Below, piece after piece: positions 11,056 through 22,020 of a DNA stretch of 64,000 nt. The notes beneath the pieces were generated by a model. That model did not search any database and had not been told where the DNA came from. It saw nothing but the letters and a program-made list of their open reading frames with translations. Source of the stretch: Volutella citrinella (Eukaryota; Ascomycota; Sordariomycetes; Hypocreales; Nectriaceae); contig JAWZSP010000007.1 of the NCBI GenBank assembly GCA_034401135.1, positions 1,426,001-1,490,000 on the forward strand, given 5' to 3'. Positions within the stretch are counted from its first letter, which is position 1. Each line of letters starts with the position of its first letter. Position numbers and translations under genes: made by a program.

Positions 11056-12542
11056 ATCTTCTTGTAATCCTGCGCTCATGCACACCAACGCTCGTTCTGT
11101 ACGCAGTTCCGTGCGACACCGCTCCTTGGCCCCGATGGGCGGCCGATAGTCACGCTGCACACTACTCCAGCCGAGAGAGGGTCCCGTCATTCCACGCACA
11201 TTCCAGTCGGGCCGCCGCCAACAAACGTTTAGGTTGACTTTGACGCGGGTGGAACTCTCGGCATCAAGTGAAATTGTAATAAAAAGCGGTAAACAATGGA
11301 TTTCACAACAAAAACTTTTTTGTGAATGATTAATTACAGATCAACACCCAACACGGACCACTGACCACTGGACTGTCCCACGTCCGGTTCCACTGTGCTG
11401 AAATGGAACGCATGGAAGCTTCATAGAAGCCGCGCTAGCAACACGCTGGGGGAGATGAGTGGATACAGCTTGGGGCGTTCGAGGCTAGGCGCTGCTCTTT
11501 GAATGACGTCCAATTTCGCTGGCCGTGACCTGTCATTCCACAGTGGACCAGGGATCCCAGGGGCGCTGGGGGGCAGGGGCGTGCACCGCCAGTTCGCCTT
11601 TCAGCCACCAGATCACAGGCAATAGTGGCCAATATTGGGGGAACGGGCAGAAATCACAATTTCCATTATTATTAGGCGTCGGAAATACAACAGCGCAGAG
11701 GCAGCCAAGCCCGGCGAGAGGCATCCCAGCCCTAGAATAAGCGTACAGTGAGCCTGAGCCTAGGGCCCCTGGTCCAGTCCCAAGAGCTGAGACCAGGGGC
11801 GAGCGATTTCGTCTGAGGTCAGCTGGCCACAACGAGAGAAAAAATTCACCCCAGTTGAATTTCGCTGACCACGACTCAAAGAAGCAAGCCTGGTCTCCAA
11901 AGCCCTAGGGGAGGGGCGATGAGACTTGGAGGTCCTTCAACCTTGTGAGGCTGGTTGACTACTACACCGATCCGGCGCACCTTGTCAACAATTGTCAACG
12001 ACAAGGGACCCAGTTCTCAGAGACACCAGACAGCCAAGGAGCTTGGATTGCGGGGTTATCCCAATCATGCAGCCCAGGATGATACCGATGTCTCAGGCGG
12101 CCCATTGATGAATAATTATAAACCTATAACAGAAGCCGTATGGATCTGTCTCTGAAGAATTTCGTCTTCGTATCAATGCCGGCGCATGTTGCTATATTCG
12201 GACATTCTCAAGGCCTGCTCCTCGTGTCACCCGCTGGGCTGGAACAACAGCACACCATCGCCGCACAGCCGCACAGCCGCAATGTTCGTTCTGTTCCTGT
12301 TCCTCGTTCCGCTTCTGTTTCAGTTGTCCTCACTTACAAGGTGCAGCATTCCATTACCATGATGCCGTGCCCGGTGCAGTAGGCACCCCACGGGTCCGAC
12401 CCTCCAGTTTTCCCCGACTACTTACCTACTTCGTAGTTATGAGGCCATCACGGCGACATGTTTCCACGTAGCACTGAAGGTTCGTGATGCCAAGGAACTT
12501 TACTGGGCAATATCACCGAATCACAATCCAGCCAACCACGAC

Positions 12543-12578
12543 TCCCGCCCGCCACGACTCAAAAGTCCCGCCCGCCAC
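12543..12578. repeat. 13-bp direct repeat pair
   Basis: TCCCGCCCGCCAC occurs at 12543-12555 and again at 12566-12578, separated by 10 bases. GC-box-like; no gene nearby. Confidence 0.7.
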
Positions 12579-15500
12579 ATGGCTCCCATAGGGCATCATG
12601 AACCACCCGTGGCTGCCTCACCCGACTGGCTTAGAGGTGCCCGGATGGGGCGTCTGCCTTTTGGCGCTGGGTAAGCGTAACACTCGTGAGTGAGCCCATA
12701 TTAGACTCTCGCTCCAATTCCCGTTTGCCTTTCTTCGCCTCAGCCTTGTACTCACGCTATTGAAATGCTCTTTTTTTCGCCGAGCATCCTCTGGCGCGAG
12801 CTTCCCTATTCGCAGGAGATATTCCGCGACAGAGCGGAACCATGAAAATCGTGGCACAAGGAAGCTTCGAGCCAGCTTCGGGATGTGGGATTGTGCGGCA
12901 CAAGCGTTGAAGTCTTTACCTCTGCACGCCCTCGATTGGATGGAGGAGAGTGACGGTGCCCGTTTTGCTGACGGCGCTGGCACCGCCCATTGCTGAGCCT
13001 CTGTTTAGTAAAACCCGGTGCCAGCCATTCGCCACCGACGAGCCAAACAAGATGCCTGCTACCATGCTTTTTTTCATTCTGCAGCCTTATTCCCACGCTG
13101 CTGGAATTTGTGTCATTGCTGTTGGTCTCAGCGCCTGCTGAGTGGTTCGTTGGGGGTCGTCGGATCGCGATCCCTGCCTGCCAGTCCTGCAGCCCATTAA
13201 TGCAATCCCACTGGAGAGCAGCAGCACCCAATCCTTGGGATCCATTGACACAACAGCACACATCACATCCCGCTATCTCCGCATCGTGCCCCCGGCCCCG
13301 GGCGTGGGCTACGGAGCACGCTACTTGCCTATGACTCACGCAAACGACCCACACCCACAAGCGTTTCTGTGACCGTGGCAGCCCGAGCCAACCAGATCGA
13401 CAAAGTCACATATCTTGGGTTGCTGCCCGGCGATGGAGGCTCAGCGGTTGACTCCCAAACCCAAACCAAAAAGCCCAACCCCTCATCCCCGGCTGCCAGC
13501 ACAGCACCTAGTAAGCTTCAAAGCACACCGCATATTTGTCACTCGCGCATAGTGACCCACGGCCGTTAGTATTACCGGTCCTCTGCCGACCCGCTCCAGA
13601 GTCCGGGTGATTTGGCGCACACACACCGCATCCGAAGACGACCGCCTCCAGGCTTCCGTATAATTGCAAGGGCCATAAGCATTCATGTGCCCTACATCCG
13701 GGGTGTGCCCTGGCACGGCAACGGGGCGCCGAATTGCGATGAAGTCATACTTGGCGCCCATCCGATGCGCCGACGGCACTCGTACTCCGTAAATTACGTG
13801 GCCAGGCCGGCCAGGAATAAACATTTGGCAAGGATGGCTCGGCCCCGACGCCGCGGGGGAAAGGCCAGAAAGGCGAGTACGAGCCCGGCGTTGTAACTTT
13901 GGTGCTGCTGGTCCGGTCATACTGGAACCCCCCCGCCTCCTCTCACAAACGGCCGATGCATCGTAAGTACTAGTTGAGGTGTCAACTTGTAGACCTAATT
14001 CGGGCGTCGTAGCCAGCTTGCGCAGCCCCTCATAGCCGACGCCCCTCTCGCATTTCCGTCCTCTGCCCCGGCACTGCTGACCACGCGACCTCGCCGACGC
14101 GCCACTTCACCACGTCGTCAAATGACGGGCGCTGCTGGCTGTGGGAGAGGCGTCAACATTGCGCACGCGGCTCACAAAGGAACCCTCGCCGTTGCGGTAC
14201 AGCCACTGCCACACCCGGCCGGCTCGGGCAGACTGCCACCCTCCACGGCGCCCGAGGCGGCGGCGTCTGAAGACCCTGATGCCCCATTGAGTAGGTCCTG
14301 GCCCGGCACGGACATGACCGTTGCGTTATTCTGGGGGAGCATCCACCGCCCCTAGCATCATGGCTTGGTGTACGTCGACGGTTTGGGGCTTTGGGCCTGT
14401 GCACCCACCGTTCCACGCCCCCGGGTCCTTGTTTTGTTTGCCGCTCCGTCTGCAATGCAGCCAGTCATCATTCACACCCAGCGAGGGCAACGTTGTATTG
14501 TTGCTGAATAGACGGACACCGGCCACCCCATGCCGCCAGCCTCGTTAAGTAGGTAACAATGCGACTCCGACAGTGTCTATTGTGGTCATTAGTCCCGCCT
14601 GCTGAAGGTGCCTGGGAATGTCTCGCCAACTCTGACCAGGCGAGAGAGAGATGAGCGGGTTCACCACCATGTGAGACACGGAGATCTCCCCAGTACCGGT
14701 AACACGCGATCAGGGGCCTTCGGACCCCTTGGCTCCATTGGTTTCGTCCCCAGTATTGCTAGTCGTCTGGTTTCATGATACTGACGCGACACGATTGGCC
14801 TTAATTATTCCCATGGCCAGGTCCGTACATGTTCGCAATCGCTTTGGTGCGCCAGGATTACACGGCACGGCAGTGGGCGCGTGTGTGCCGGCTTTTTTCG
14901 TGCGTGCCGGATGGAGTGCAACTTATGCTGCGTGCAATCATGCCTGCGGCCCTTGGTCCTCCATCTGGCCCTCGCACTCGCAAAGGCCAGCTGGCTTGCA
15001 TGGAATTGTCGGCACCTTGAAGCAAGGCATTCAAAGTTTATCCGAGCGTCCTCAATTTTGATGTGCAAATTGGATGGCGCCATGGCATCCCTTTTCCGGG
15101 GCCATGGTTCGCGCACAATTGGGAAATCGCCACCTGCTGGTCCGTGTCTCTCCTATGCAAGAGACAGGAAGGACCTTGCGTGCGATGGCGCTCCAAGGCG
15201 CTCCTCCCTTAGTTGTGCGTTTGTTGGGAGATTAATCCCGACCCTGCATAAGTAAACTAAAGGCTCGGACCCGCGACCTGCCTCCCATGAGTCCCCAGTC
15301 TGAAATGAGATTTCATCCTGAGTCCTGACTATTCCCCCACAATTGGGAACCACGTAGAGACTCCACATGTATTACAGGCTCCGTAGTTGCGTTGCGTGCC
15401 CCTGACTACAGACGGGAGGTGGCGAGCTCGATGCTAGCGGCAGTGCGGCAACACCAGGGGTTCAACCGCTATTGTGCAGCCCTGGTAAGGCCAAACGGGG

Positions 15501-17693
15501 CTCACTACTGCGCTCGATGCACGACTAATGCCGTTTGATGGTTCGCCAGGCTAGCAATTTTTTTTTCCTTCTTTTCTTCCTGTCCATACTGGCCCTCGTT
15601 CTAAAGCAGCAATTTTCATCCTTTTTAATCTGGGGTCAGAATGGACACGCCCCCCGTTCCAGACCATCGGGCCCAAGCTAAAATCCCAAAGCAAATTGAT
15701 GTTCGTCGGAGCTGAAATGCTACTGTAGACGCGCTCCGCCATGGATCCATCTACCGGTGTGCTGGCACAATGAACTTCTATTACAGCAATCCTGGCCCGA
15801 CGTCTAGACTCCAAAAGGCAGACCGCCGTCCGTGTGTTCTCCAAAGTCTACGGCGACAAGTGGGATGAGACAGGGGGCCCCTATAATTCTACGTTGTAAG
15901 AGCCTCAGACATGAGAGGTGCATCATGCAGTTGCAAAATAAGGTCGTCTGTCGCATGTCTCAATTGGATCCCTTCAGCTGATCGGCTCGCCGTCCCGAAC
16001 TTGCGAATTTGCTGTACAATGGACGATTTTGGCAGCTGACTGGTGGCGGGCGTGAGGGATATTAGCCCGGAAACCCCCATCAACATCATCATCATCGTCG
16101 CCGCCTCGTTCGAGGAATTTCAACGCCGTCTCAGACTCTCAGACATGTTTTAGGGCCCAGATGAGTGGGGTGCCCGGGGGTTCACGGCGACGCCGTAGAG
16201 ATTGCCATTTTGGGACACTCCATTTTTTCCCGGCCCCTCCCTCGCCGTTGAAACCTCCCGTCGGAGTTCCTACTTCAAGGTTCAGAGGCGGTCTGCCACC
16301 GACACCCCAAGCACCGGCAAATCAGCGGGTTGTGTCTCAAGAGGAGCCAAGTTGCCAAGCTGGCTGGGGCTTATCCAACAACGGCTGTCCTATTGTTCTG
16401 GCTACCGGTGTCCATTGAATGAGATGAGTCGGCCAATGCGCCCGCTGGGCGCTGGGCGCTGGATGGTTTTCGGGCTGGCTGGCTTGGACAGACGACCCGA
16501 CAAACCGGTTCCATCCCACGGTGTAACTCGTCATTGCGGCGCAGTCACAATGTATGGCGCCTCCGAAACGCATCCAGAGATGCAATCATGATGCAATCAT
16601 GTACATGCGATAAAGGCCTGTTCGGGCCGCGGGCGCAATGGTTTGGTTCGTGGCTAAACATGCAATCAGCCGTCGGACCGATGCGTGATGCGGGCATCAT
16701 CCCGCAGCCAAAGGCAACGGCCATTTCGCATTCGCTACAAGCATCACAAGTCAACGGATGACTGCTTTCGTTGTACACGTACACCCCATATTGTCGTGCT
16801 GACCTTGACCCTTCACAGGCGCGCCTCATCGCAATTGGGAACCTATTAACACCTAAAAAAAGCAACATCCCTTGATACAGCCACAAACGCAGCGTCGCCG
16901 ATAATGTGCGGTGAATAATAAGAAGCAAACAACCTCAGCAAGCGATGCAGGGGTCACGGGGGTCGATTGAACACAGCCGCCGCAGGCCCGGAGCTAATGG
17001 CAAGCCACAGGCGGCGCCTCGTGAAGTCGAGATTTAATTCCACCACGTGGAAGCCGCCAGCTAGGCAGGGGGGTCGGACGAGGAGCAATGATAATAAGCG
17101 GCACAGCAGCACCGGCGGCCTGGCGCTTGCTTACACAGCTACGCGATCCATGGATGGGTGGGCAAATGATTGTTTGCCCCTTCGTCCACATCACCAATCA
17201 TCCCGCGGCCCGAGGATGAGTGCACGGAAGCCATGCACGAATTGGCAGAATGGCCGGTGACTAGGCAATGCATCACAGCTGAGTGAGACGCAGCCCGCCC
17301 TCCCACACGGTTGGTTACCGCCCTGTTGGGTACCTCCTCAATGGACAAGCCACAACGGCACAGCCTAGCGCCCGAGGCAAGGGGTGTGCGTGAGCTGCGA
17401 ACCGTGACGGAGCGTCACAGCAGCCATCTTGAGGTCTGAGTGCGCGGGGGCATGCTGCATGTCAGAAGGGAGGAAAGGGAGCCCTCGGTGATGCTGGGGC
17501 CCGAGTCTTGCCGTCATCGGACTGGCCCGTGTAGGACTGAGCGTTTAGGGTGGTGGAATCCAATGAGCCTTGGGGCGCCTTTCCAGCTTGCCTCATAGCC
17601 AACCCACAACTCCGGTGATATCGGGGCGGGCGGCCGGTCATGGTCCAGCCTCTATGTAGTCGTCGTCTACACAGCCTGTGCGTACTGCACCTG

Positions 17694-17720
17694 GCTGCTG
17701 CTGCTGCTGCTGCTGCTGCT
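17694..17720. repeat. (GCT)9 trinucleotide run
   Basis: Nine GCT units in non-coding desert sequence. Overlapping frames could read poly-Ala, poly-Leu or, on the minus strand, poly-Ala/Ser/Gln, but no gene model supports this. Confidence 0.8.
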
Positions 17721-20700
17721 TCTGCACTGTAATCAGCGCTCACGGTGCTGATCTCTTCATGGGTGCTCTCATGGCGGGCGCAGGGTGCACAGGTGGCGAT
17801 CTCATGAACGCTCGGGGACTGATCTTGGGTCTGGGATGACCTTGATCTGTGCGTGTTTCGTACTGATCACGTCCATACACAGGTAGCACTTCTCTAGCAA
17901 TTCCAAAGAAGAGACAGAGAAGACACCAGTAATCGCTATCCGGGCTTGGGTCAGGCAACTCGCCGTCTAATACATTGCAAGCACCCCTTGTGTGGGCATT
18001 CAAAAGCACATCGCCATGTTGTACGGTGATTAGGTGATGTAGATCCGCTCAACGGGCCACGAGATGCTGAGCGATCTGCGTTTCGTGTGTAGCGTTGCAA
18101 TTTCCAAGGGGCATTCAATCAACCAGCCTGTCCACTGGCCGGAGTGGGGTGAATTACCCAAGGTACTTACAGCGGCGACATCCACTCTCCGAGTTTGCCC
18201 GTGGGTTGCGATGATTACAGGCTGGCCAACTTGACACATGACTAGAAAATCCCCTCAAAATTAATCCTCCAGTCAGACATGCCAACTATGGCGTTTGAGA
18301 ATGGCCTTGGAGATGGGAGGGGACGATCAAGGGCCCTCGCTTACACTCGGTAGTCTCGATCGGCTCTCTCCCGACATGAGACCTGCAATGAACCGTGTCG
18401 ACTTCAGAGATGAAACCCCTTGGTCTGAGGATGAAGCTGTGACACTGGGGTAGCTAGTAAACCATCCGATGTAATCGAGTGAGATTCTGTATCTGAGACT
18501 CTTGATGGCTCTAGAAGTTGGGGTAGCGGCTGGGACGTGCCACAGACTGCGCATCATCAAGTCAAGGTTGTGCATCGTCAGATCAGAGTAATGTTCACTT
18601 TGCCGAGTCTACCGTCCAGGGGCATGACAAATACTTCCTTCGTAGCCGGATGTTGACTTGTCAACACGGGCGAGTTGATACGCGGCATGTGAAGACCTCA
18701 GAAGCTTAGGCGGGGTCCAAGTTGCGTAAGTGTTGCTCCAGTTCGCCTCATGTTGTGGGGGTGGGGAAGTTTATTGATTGTTGCGCCCGTTCCACCTCAT
18801 CACCAAATGTGCTTTGCGGGAAGCCCAATGGCCGTCCTGCGATTGCATGTGGCATCGCTGAACCGAATGACGCCTATCAAAAAACAAAAAACGCCGGGAC
18901 GAGGACTAGCTGCCCTTGCCTCTGTAGTTCCCGTCCTCTGCCGGCTCAGAGTTGCAAAATCAAGACCCCCACGAGGTGTTACCCTACGCTCTGGGCTACT
19001 GGCTACTGCAGCCTTATCGATGGCGGGCAGCCAGCCACCTCAGTCTGGATGCGCGTGAAGGGGGGGCAGGGGGATCATCGTGAGTGATTAGGTCTGTCAC
19101 GGTTGATGGCGGCGGGCGTGGGCGTCGCAGAACGCCCGCCGGCTTGGCATCGAATGTTGACTCTGGCAAGGACGGGCTCGGGGTCCCTCCGGAGCCGAAT
19201 CGAGGATGCTGGCCGATATGAATCATGATCGACTGTCAGGATGACCGCGGCCTGAGACGTGAGCTGGAGTCCACTTTTGCAGGCTGGGCAAGCTGGGGCC
19301 GCTGGGTTGCCGGCCGGTGGATGTCCAGGATGCCATGCGATCCGAGGCGGGAAGGAGATGGGCTCCGGATGACGGGCTGGTTCAGGTAGGGGTGTGTGCC
19401 ATTTGCTGGTGGCCAGGTTCCAGGATTCTGAAGCTGCAGTCTCATCAACCGCACGCAGCAATGGAGCAACGTGCCCGAGTTTATCGCTTCGGCGCACCAC
19501 CACCTGCGGTCAGCCGAGAAACAAAGAGGGTGTATGATGTGCTGCGTACATCTATAATAAACGGCCACGGTAGTACTACTCTGCTCAACCCCGACGCGAT
19601 GAGGCGCAGGTATCTCGTACAATCAGGCCATGTACCACATCGTATCCAGCCAGATTACAGGTACGTCCTACGACAGTCCTTCCCAGGCGGGCCCGGGATG
19701 ATGACGAGGTTGAACCTGTCCAAGCTCCCGCCATCCTTGCACCGCCGTGCTTCACGACTGCGGGGTTTGCGGGATGTTATGCTAGTGTTGCTCGCATATG
19801 TCCCTGTGTCCGGAGATGGAAATCGGCGCACTGAACTCAGGGTACTATGTAAGAGAGGGGCGGTGTTGGTGGTAGCACGAGAGGGCCGGAACGACTCTTC
19901 GCTTCGGCCTGTGTCGTAATTTGCGACCACCCTCGAGAAAGACGACCATTCAGCTCTGGGCACACCAGAGTGCCAACAAATTGCGATGCAGGCCGACGAG
20001 CCTGGAGGTGCAAAGGCAAGATGGGCACCTCAGCATCGATCCTGGCCAGATTGAGACGCACGTGGGTGTTGGGGGGCTAGTATTCCGCGAATGCACCCTC
20101 TCCACTCGTTGCGATGAATTCTTGGTACTATGCCGTGGCCCGAGAATGCAGTGGATGCCCCGGATCTTGAGCTGGAGGCCGGTGAATGCGTTGAAAGAGC
20201 CCATGTCTGTAAAAGCGGTGCCTGTGCACCCATACCGCCAGCCATAATCTTAGTTCTCCACAGGATAATGTTTCAGTGAGGATATTTGTGTCACGCAAAA
20301 GCTTGATATATTGAATGCAATACAGATATCGCGACGTACCGGCCACCACTACCGGTTGTCATCTCACATCATTTCAAATAATCCGCGACTTGTCGTCAAA
20401 TCGGGCTGGCAAATACGAAGGCCTTGGCGGTGCCTGAGTGACGGAGGTGCCAAGCCCTTGTCTGCATTCTCCGGTGGACAGTGGATCATGGATACTGCGC
20501 GGGCCGCGCTTTGCGCATGTATCAGGGCTGCATTTCTGGGGCGTAGTAATAACACGCCGTTGTATGAAGGTAACTCTTGCGACTTGCGAGTGAATCAACC
20601 CGGGCAGACGCCCCGATGTACCGCTAAAACTCAAGGGCTCCAGTCTTGTTTGCTTCTGATAGGGATCGTCAAGATATCATCAGCCCTGACACTGAGCCGA

Positions 20701-20792
20701 TATCTTCATGGCGTCATATCATGCTCTCGGTGTTGTTCAGTGGGCACAGCGGGGGCCATCGCAGACTTTCTCAGAGCGCGATATGGAGATTG

Positions 20793-21713
20793 TCAAGGTA
20801 TGTCTTCGCCGATAGGGATTTGTGTCGATGATATCCAGTTCTCCATTTTTGCTTGACCCCCCAGTTGGTTTCCAATCGTGCCTTCAGACAGCCCAGCTCG
20901 ACTGGCACTCTGTGAAGTCTTGCCAGCGTCCTTTCTCTTCACTACTAGGCATAGAACTTGCCCGTAGATTGCGAATCCGTCATATGAAATGTCCATGGCT
21001 AGTTTCTTCTTGTCGTCGTCCCCATCGGCCTCATGACTATTCAGTAGGGGCCCACGATGGCGTTTCTGAGCCGGTGCCTCCGCATCAGAGTCAATCTCGA
21101 TTGCTTCCGCGTCTTCTTCGCCCTCCAAGAACGCATCGTGATCGTCGCTATCCGCGGCTGGCCGTGACCGTTTGCTGCGGCGAATGCCAGCAAGAGGGAT
21201 ATCGCGAAGTCCTAGGCTTTCTTCGTCATCCTCTCTCAGGATCTGTGGTTGGTCTAGGGCCTCGACATCTATGGCGTTGGTGTCCGTCTCACTGATGAGC
21301 TTGTTGGAATTTGACTCCATCCTGGGGGCGGGCTTTTCCCGGAAATGTTTGGTCTTGAAAAGCAATGAATGCCGCGTACTCGTTTCCATTAGGAAGATGG
21401 AGACCTCGAATTCATCTTAAGATGCATTAGTCGCTGATTTGAGTGCATCTCGTGGCACAACACCCGACCCGGCCTCACCTGTGACGATCACATCTTTTAC
21501 TGCTTTCTTTTTAGTACTTTTCTTCCTGCTCCTCTCTCTCTCCTCCCTCAGCTTGGGAAGTACCAGTGGGCGAACACTCTCAATCACTCGCGGCAAGACT
21601 GGGTTGCGAGGATTGAGGAGCCATGACTGAGCCAAGGCAGGATTATCAAGGTAGATTCGGCACTCCAAAACAGTATATTTAGACAGTCTGAGGTATCGCC
21701 GCACAGGAGCCAT
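20793..21713 (-). CDS. Conserved fungal protein of unknown function
   Basis: Two exons: 21713-21479 and 21415-20793; 285 residues, frame closes. The intron (21478-21416) has a GTGAGG donor, a CTAAT branch region and an AAG acceptor. The N-terminal block starting MAPVRRYLRLSKYTVLECRI, with PALAQSWLLNPRNPVLPRVI behind it, reads like a folded, conserved domain. A Lys-rich linker leads to DEFEVSIFLMETSTRHSLLF, a disordered acidic stretch (KRSRPAADSDDHDAF) and then DISYDGFAIYGQVLCLVVKR, a second structured block. It ends with MENWISSTQIP. Nuclear-type basic patches are present. I recognise the pattern as fungal-conserved but cannot attach a function. It closes the right side of the gene desert with its 3' end. 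Confidence 0.8.
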
Positions 21714-22020
21714 ATTGTCGAGGCTCCAGCATCGAAAATATGAACTTTGTAAGGAGGTTGAAGCGTGAACGTGAACGTCATGTAACTCGCCGAGAGAAAT
21801 GTGGCGTCGTAGCGCTAAGTTGCCCCAGGCTGCTGACTCTCAGCCTTGCAGGTGGTCCAAGCACCAATGGGAACTGGCGCATCGCTACAACCAACCCGGA
21901 CCACAGCTCGCGACCCCTACAAGCACTAAATTTCTTCCGCATCAGCCTCGCCCTCGAAAAGAGGACATCCCATAGACGCGCTTGATTGACTCGCTCGAAC
22001 CGCATGGTTCGCGATAAATC
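21714..22020. promoter_or_regulatory. Divergent promoter (unknown gene / ISM1)
   Basis: 307 bp between the two start codons; no further gene or clear motif seen. Confidence 0.5.

Larger units (their letters stand above)
10043..20792. other. Gene desert, main part
   Basis: About 10.7 kb in which I find no gene with recognisable domains, no spliced frame with conserved blocks and no tRNA or 5S rRNA. The longest open frames (such as 19317-19919 plus and 12806-13360 minus) have no family motif or low-complexity signature of a real protein. Base composition looks similar to the flanks, with no AT-rich RIP-like tract and no transposon ORF. Small repeats: (ATCTC)n at 11041-11055, a 13-bp direct repeat at 12543-12555 and 12566-12578, and (GCT)9 at 17694-17720. 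Long non-coding RNA, large regulatory sequence or a decayed locus are all possible. Confidence 0.5.

Noticed and set aside
11987..12005. Imperfect palindrome around CAACAATTGTCAAC in the desert
   Set aside because: Short, imperfect arms; expected by chance in 13 kb.
12806..13360. 184-codon minus frame in the desert
   Set aside because: Overlaps several plus-strand frames of similar quality and shows no motif or leader.
17694..17720. GCT run as part of a poly-Ala or poly-Gln coding gene
   Set aside because: No extended coding frame or splice signals around it.
19317..19919. 200-codon frame in the desert
   Set aside because: No conserved block, no splice partners, mixed composition; likely chance frame in GC-rich DNA.
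7432..20792. Transposon or RIP-mutated element in the desert
   Set aside because: No AT-rich tract, terminal repeats, reverse transcriptase or transposase motifs were seen.
20311..20856. 181-codon plus frame overlapping the 3' end of the unknown gene
   Set aside because: Runs into the convincing minus-strand gene and shows no domain.
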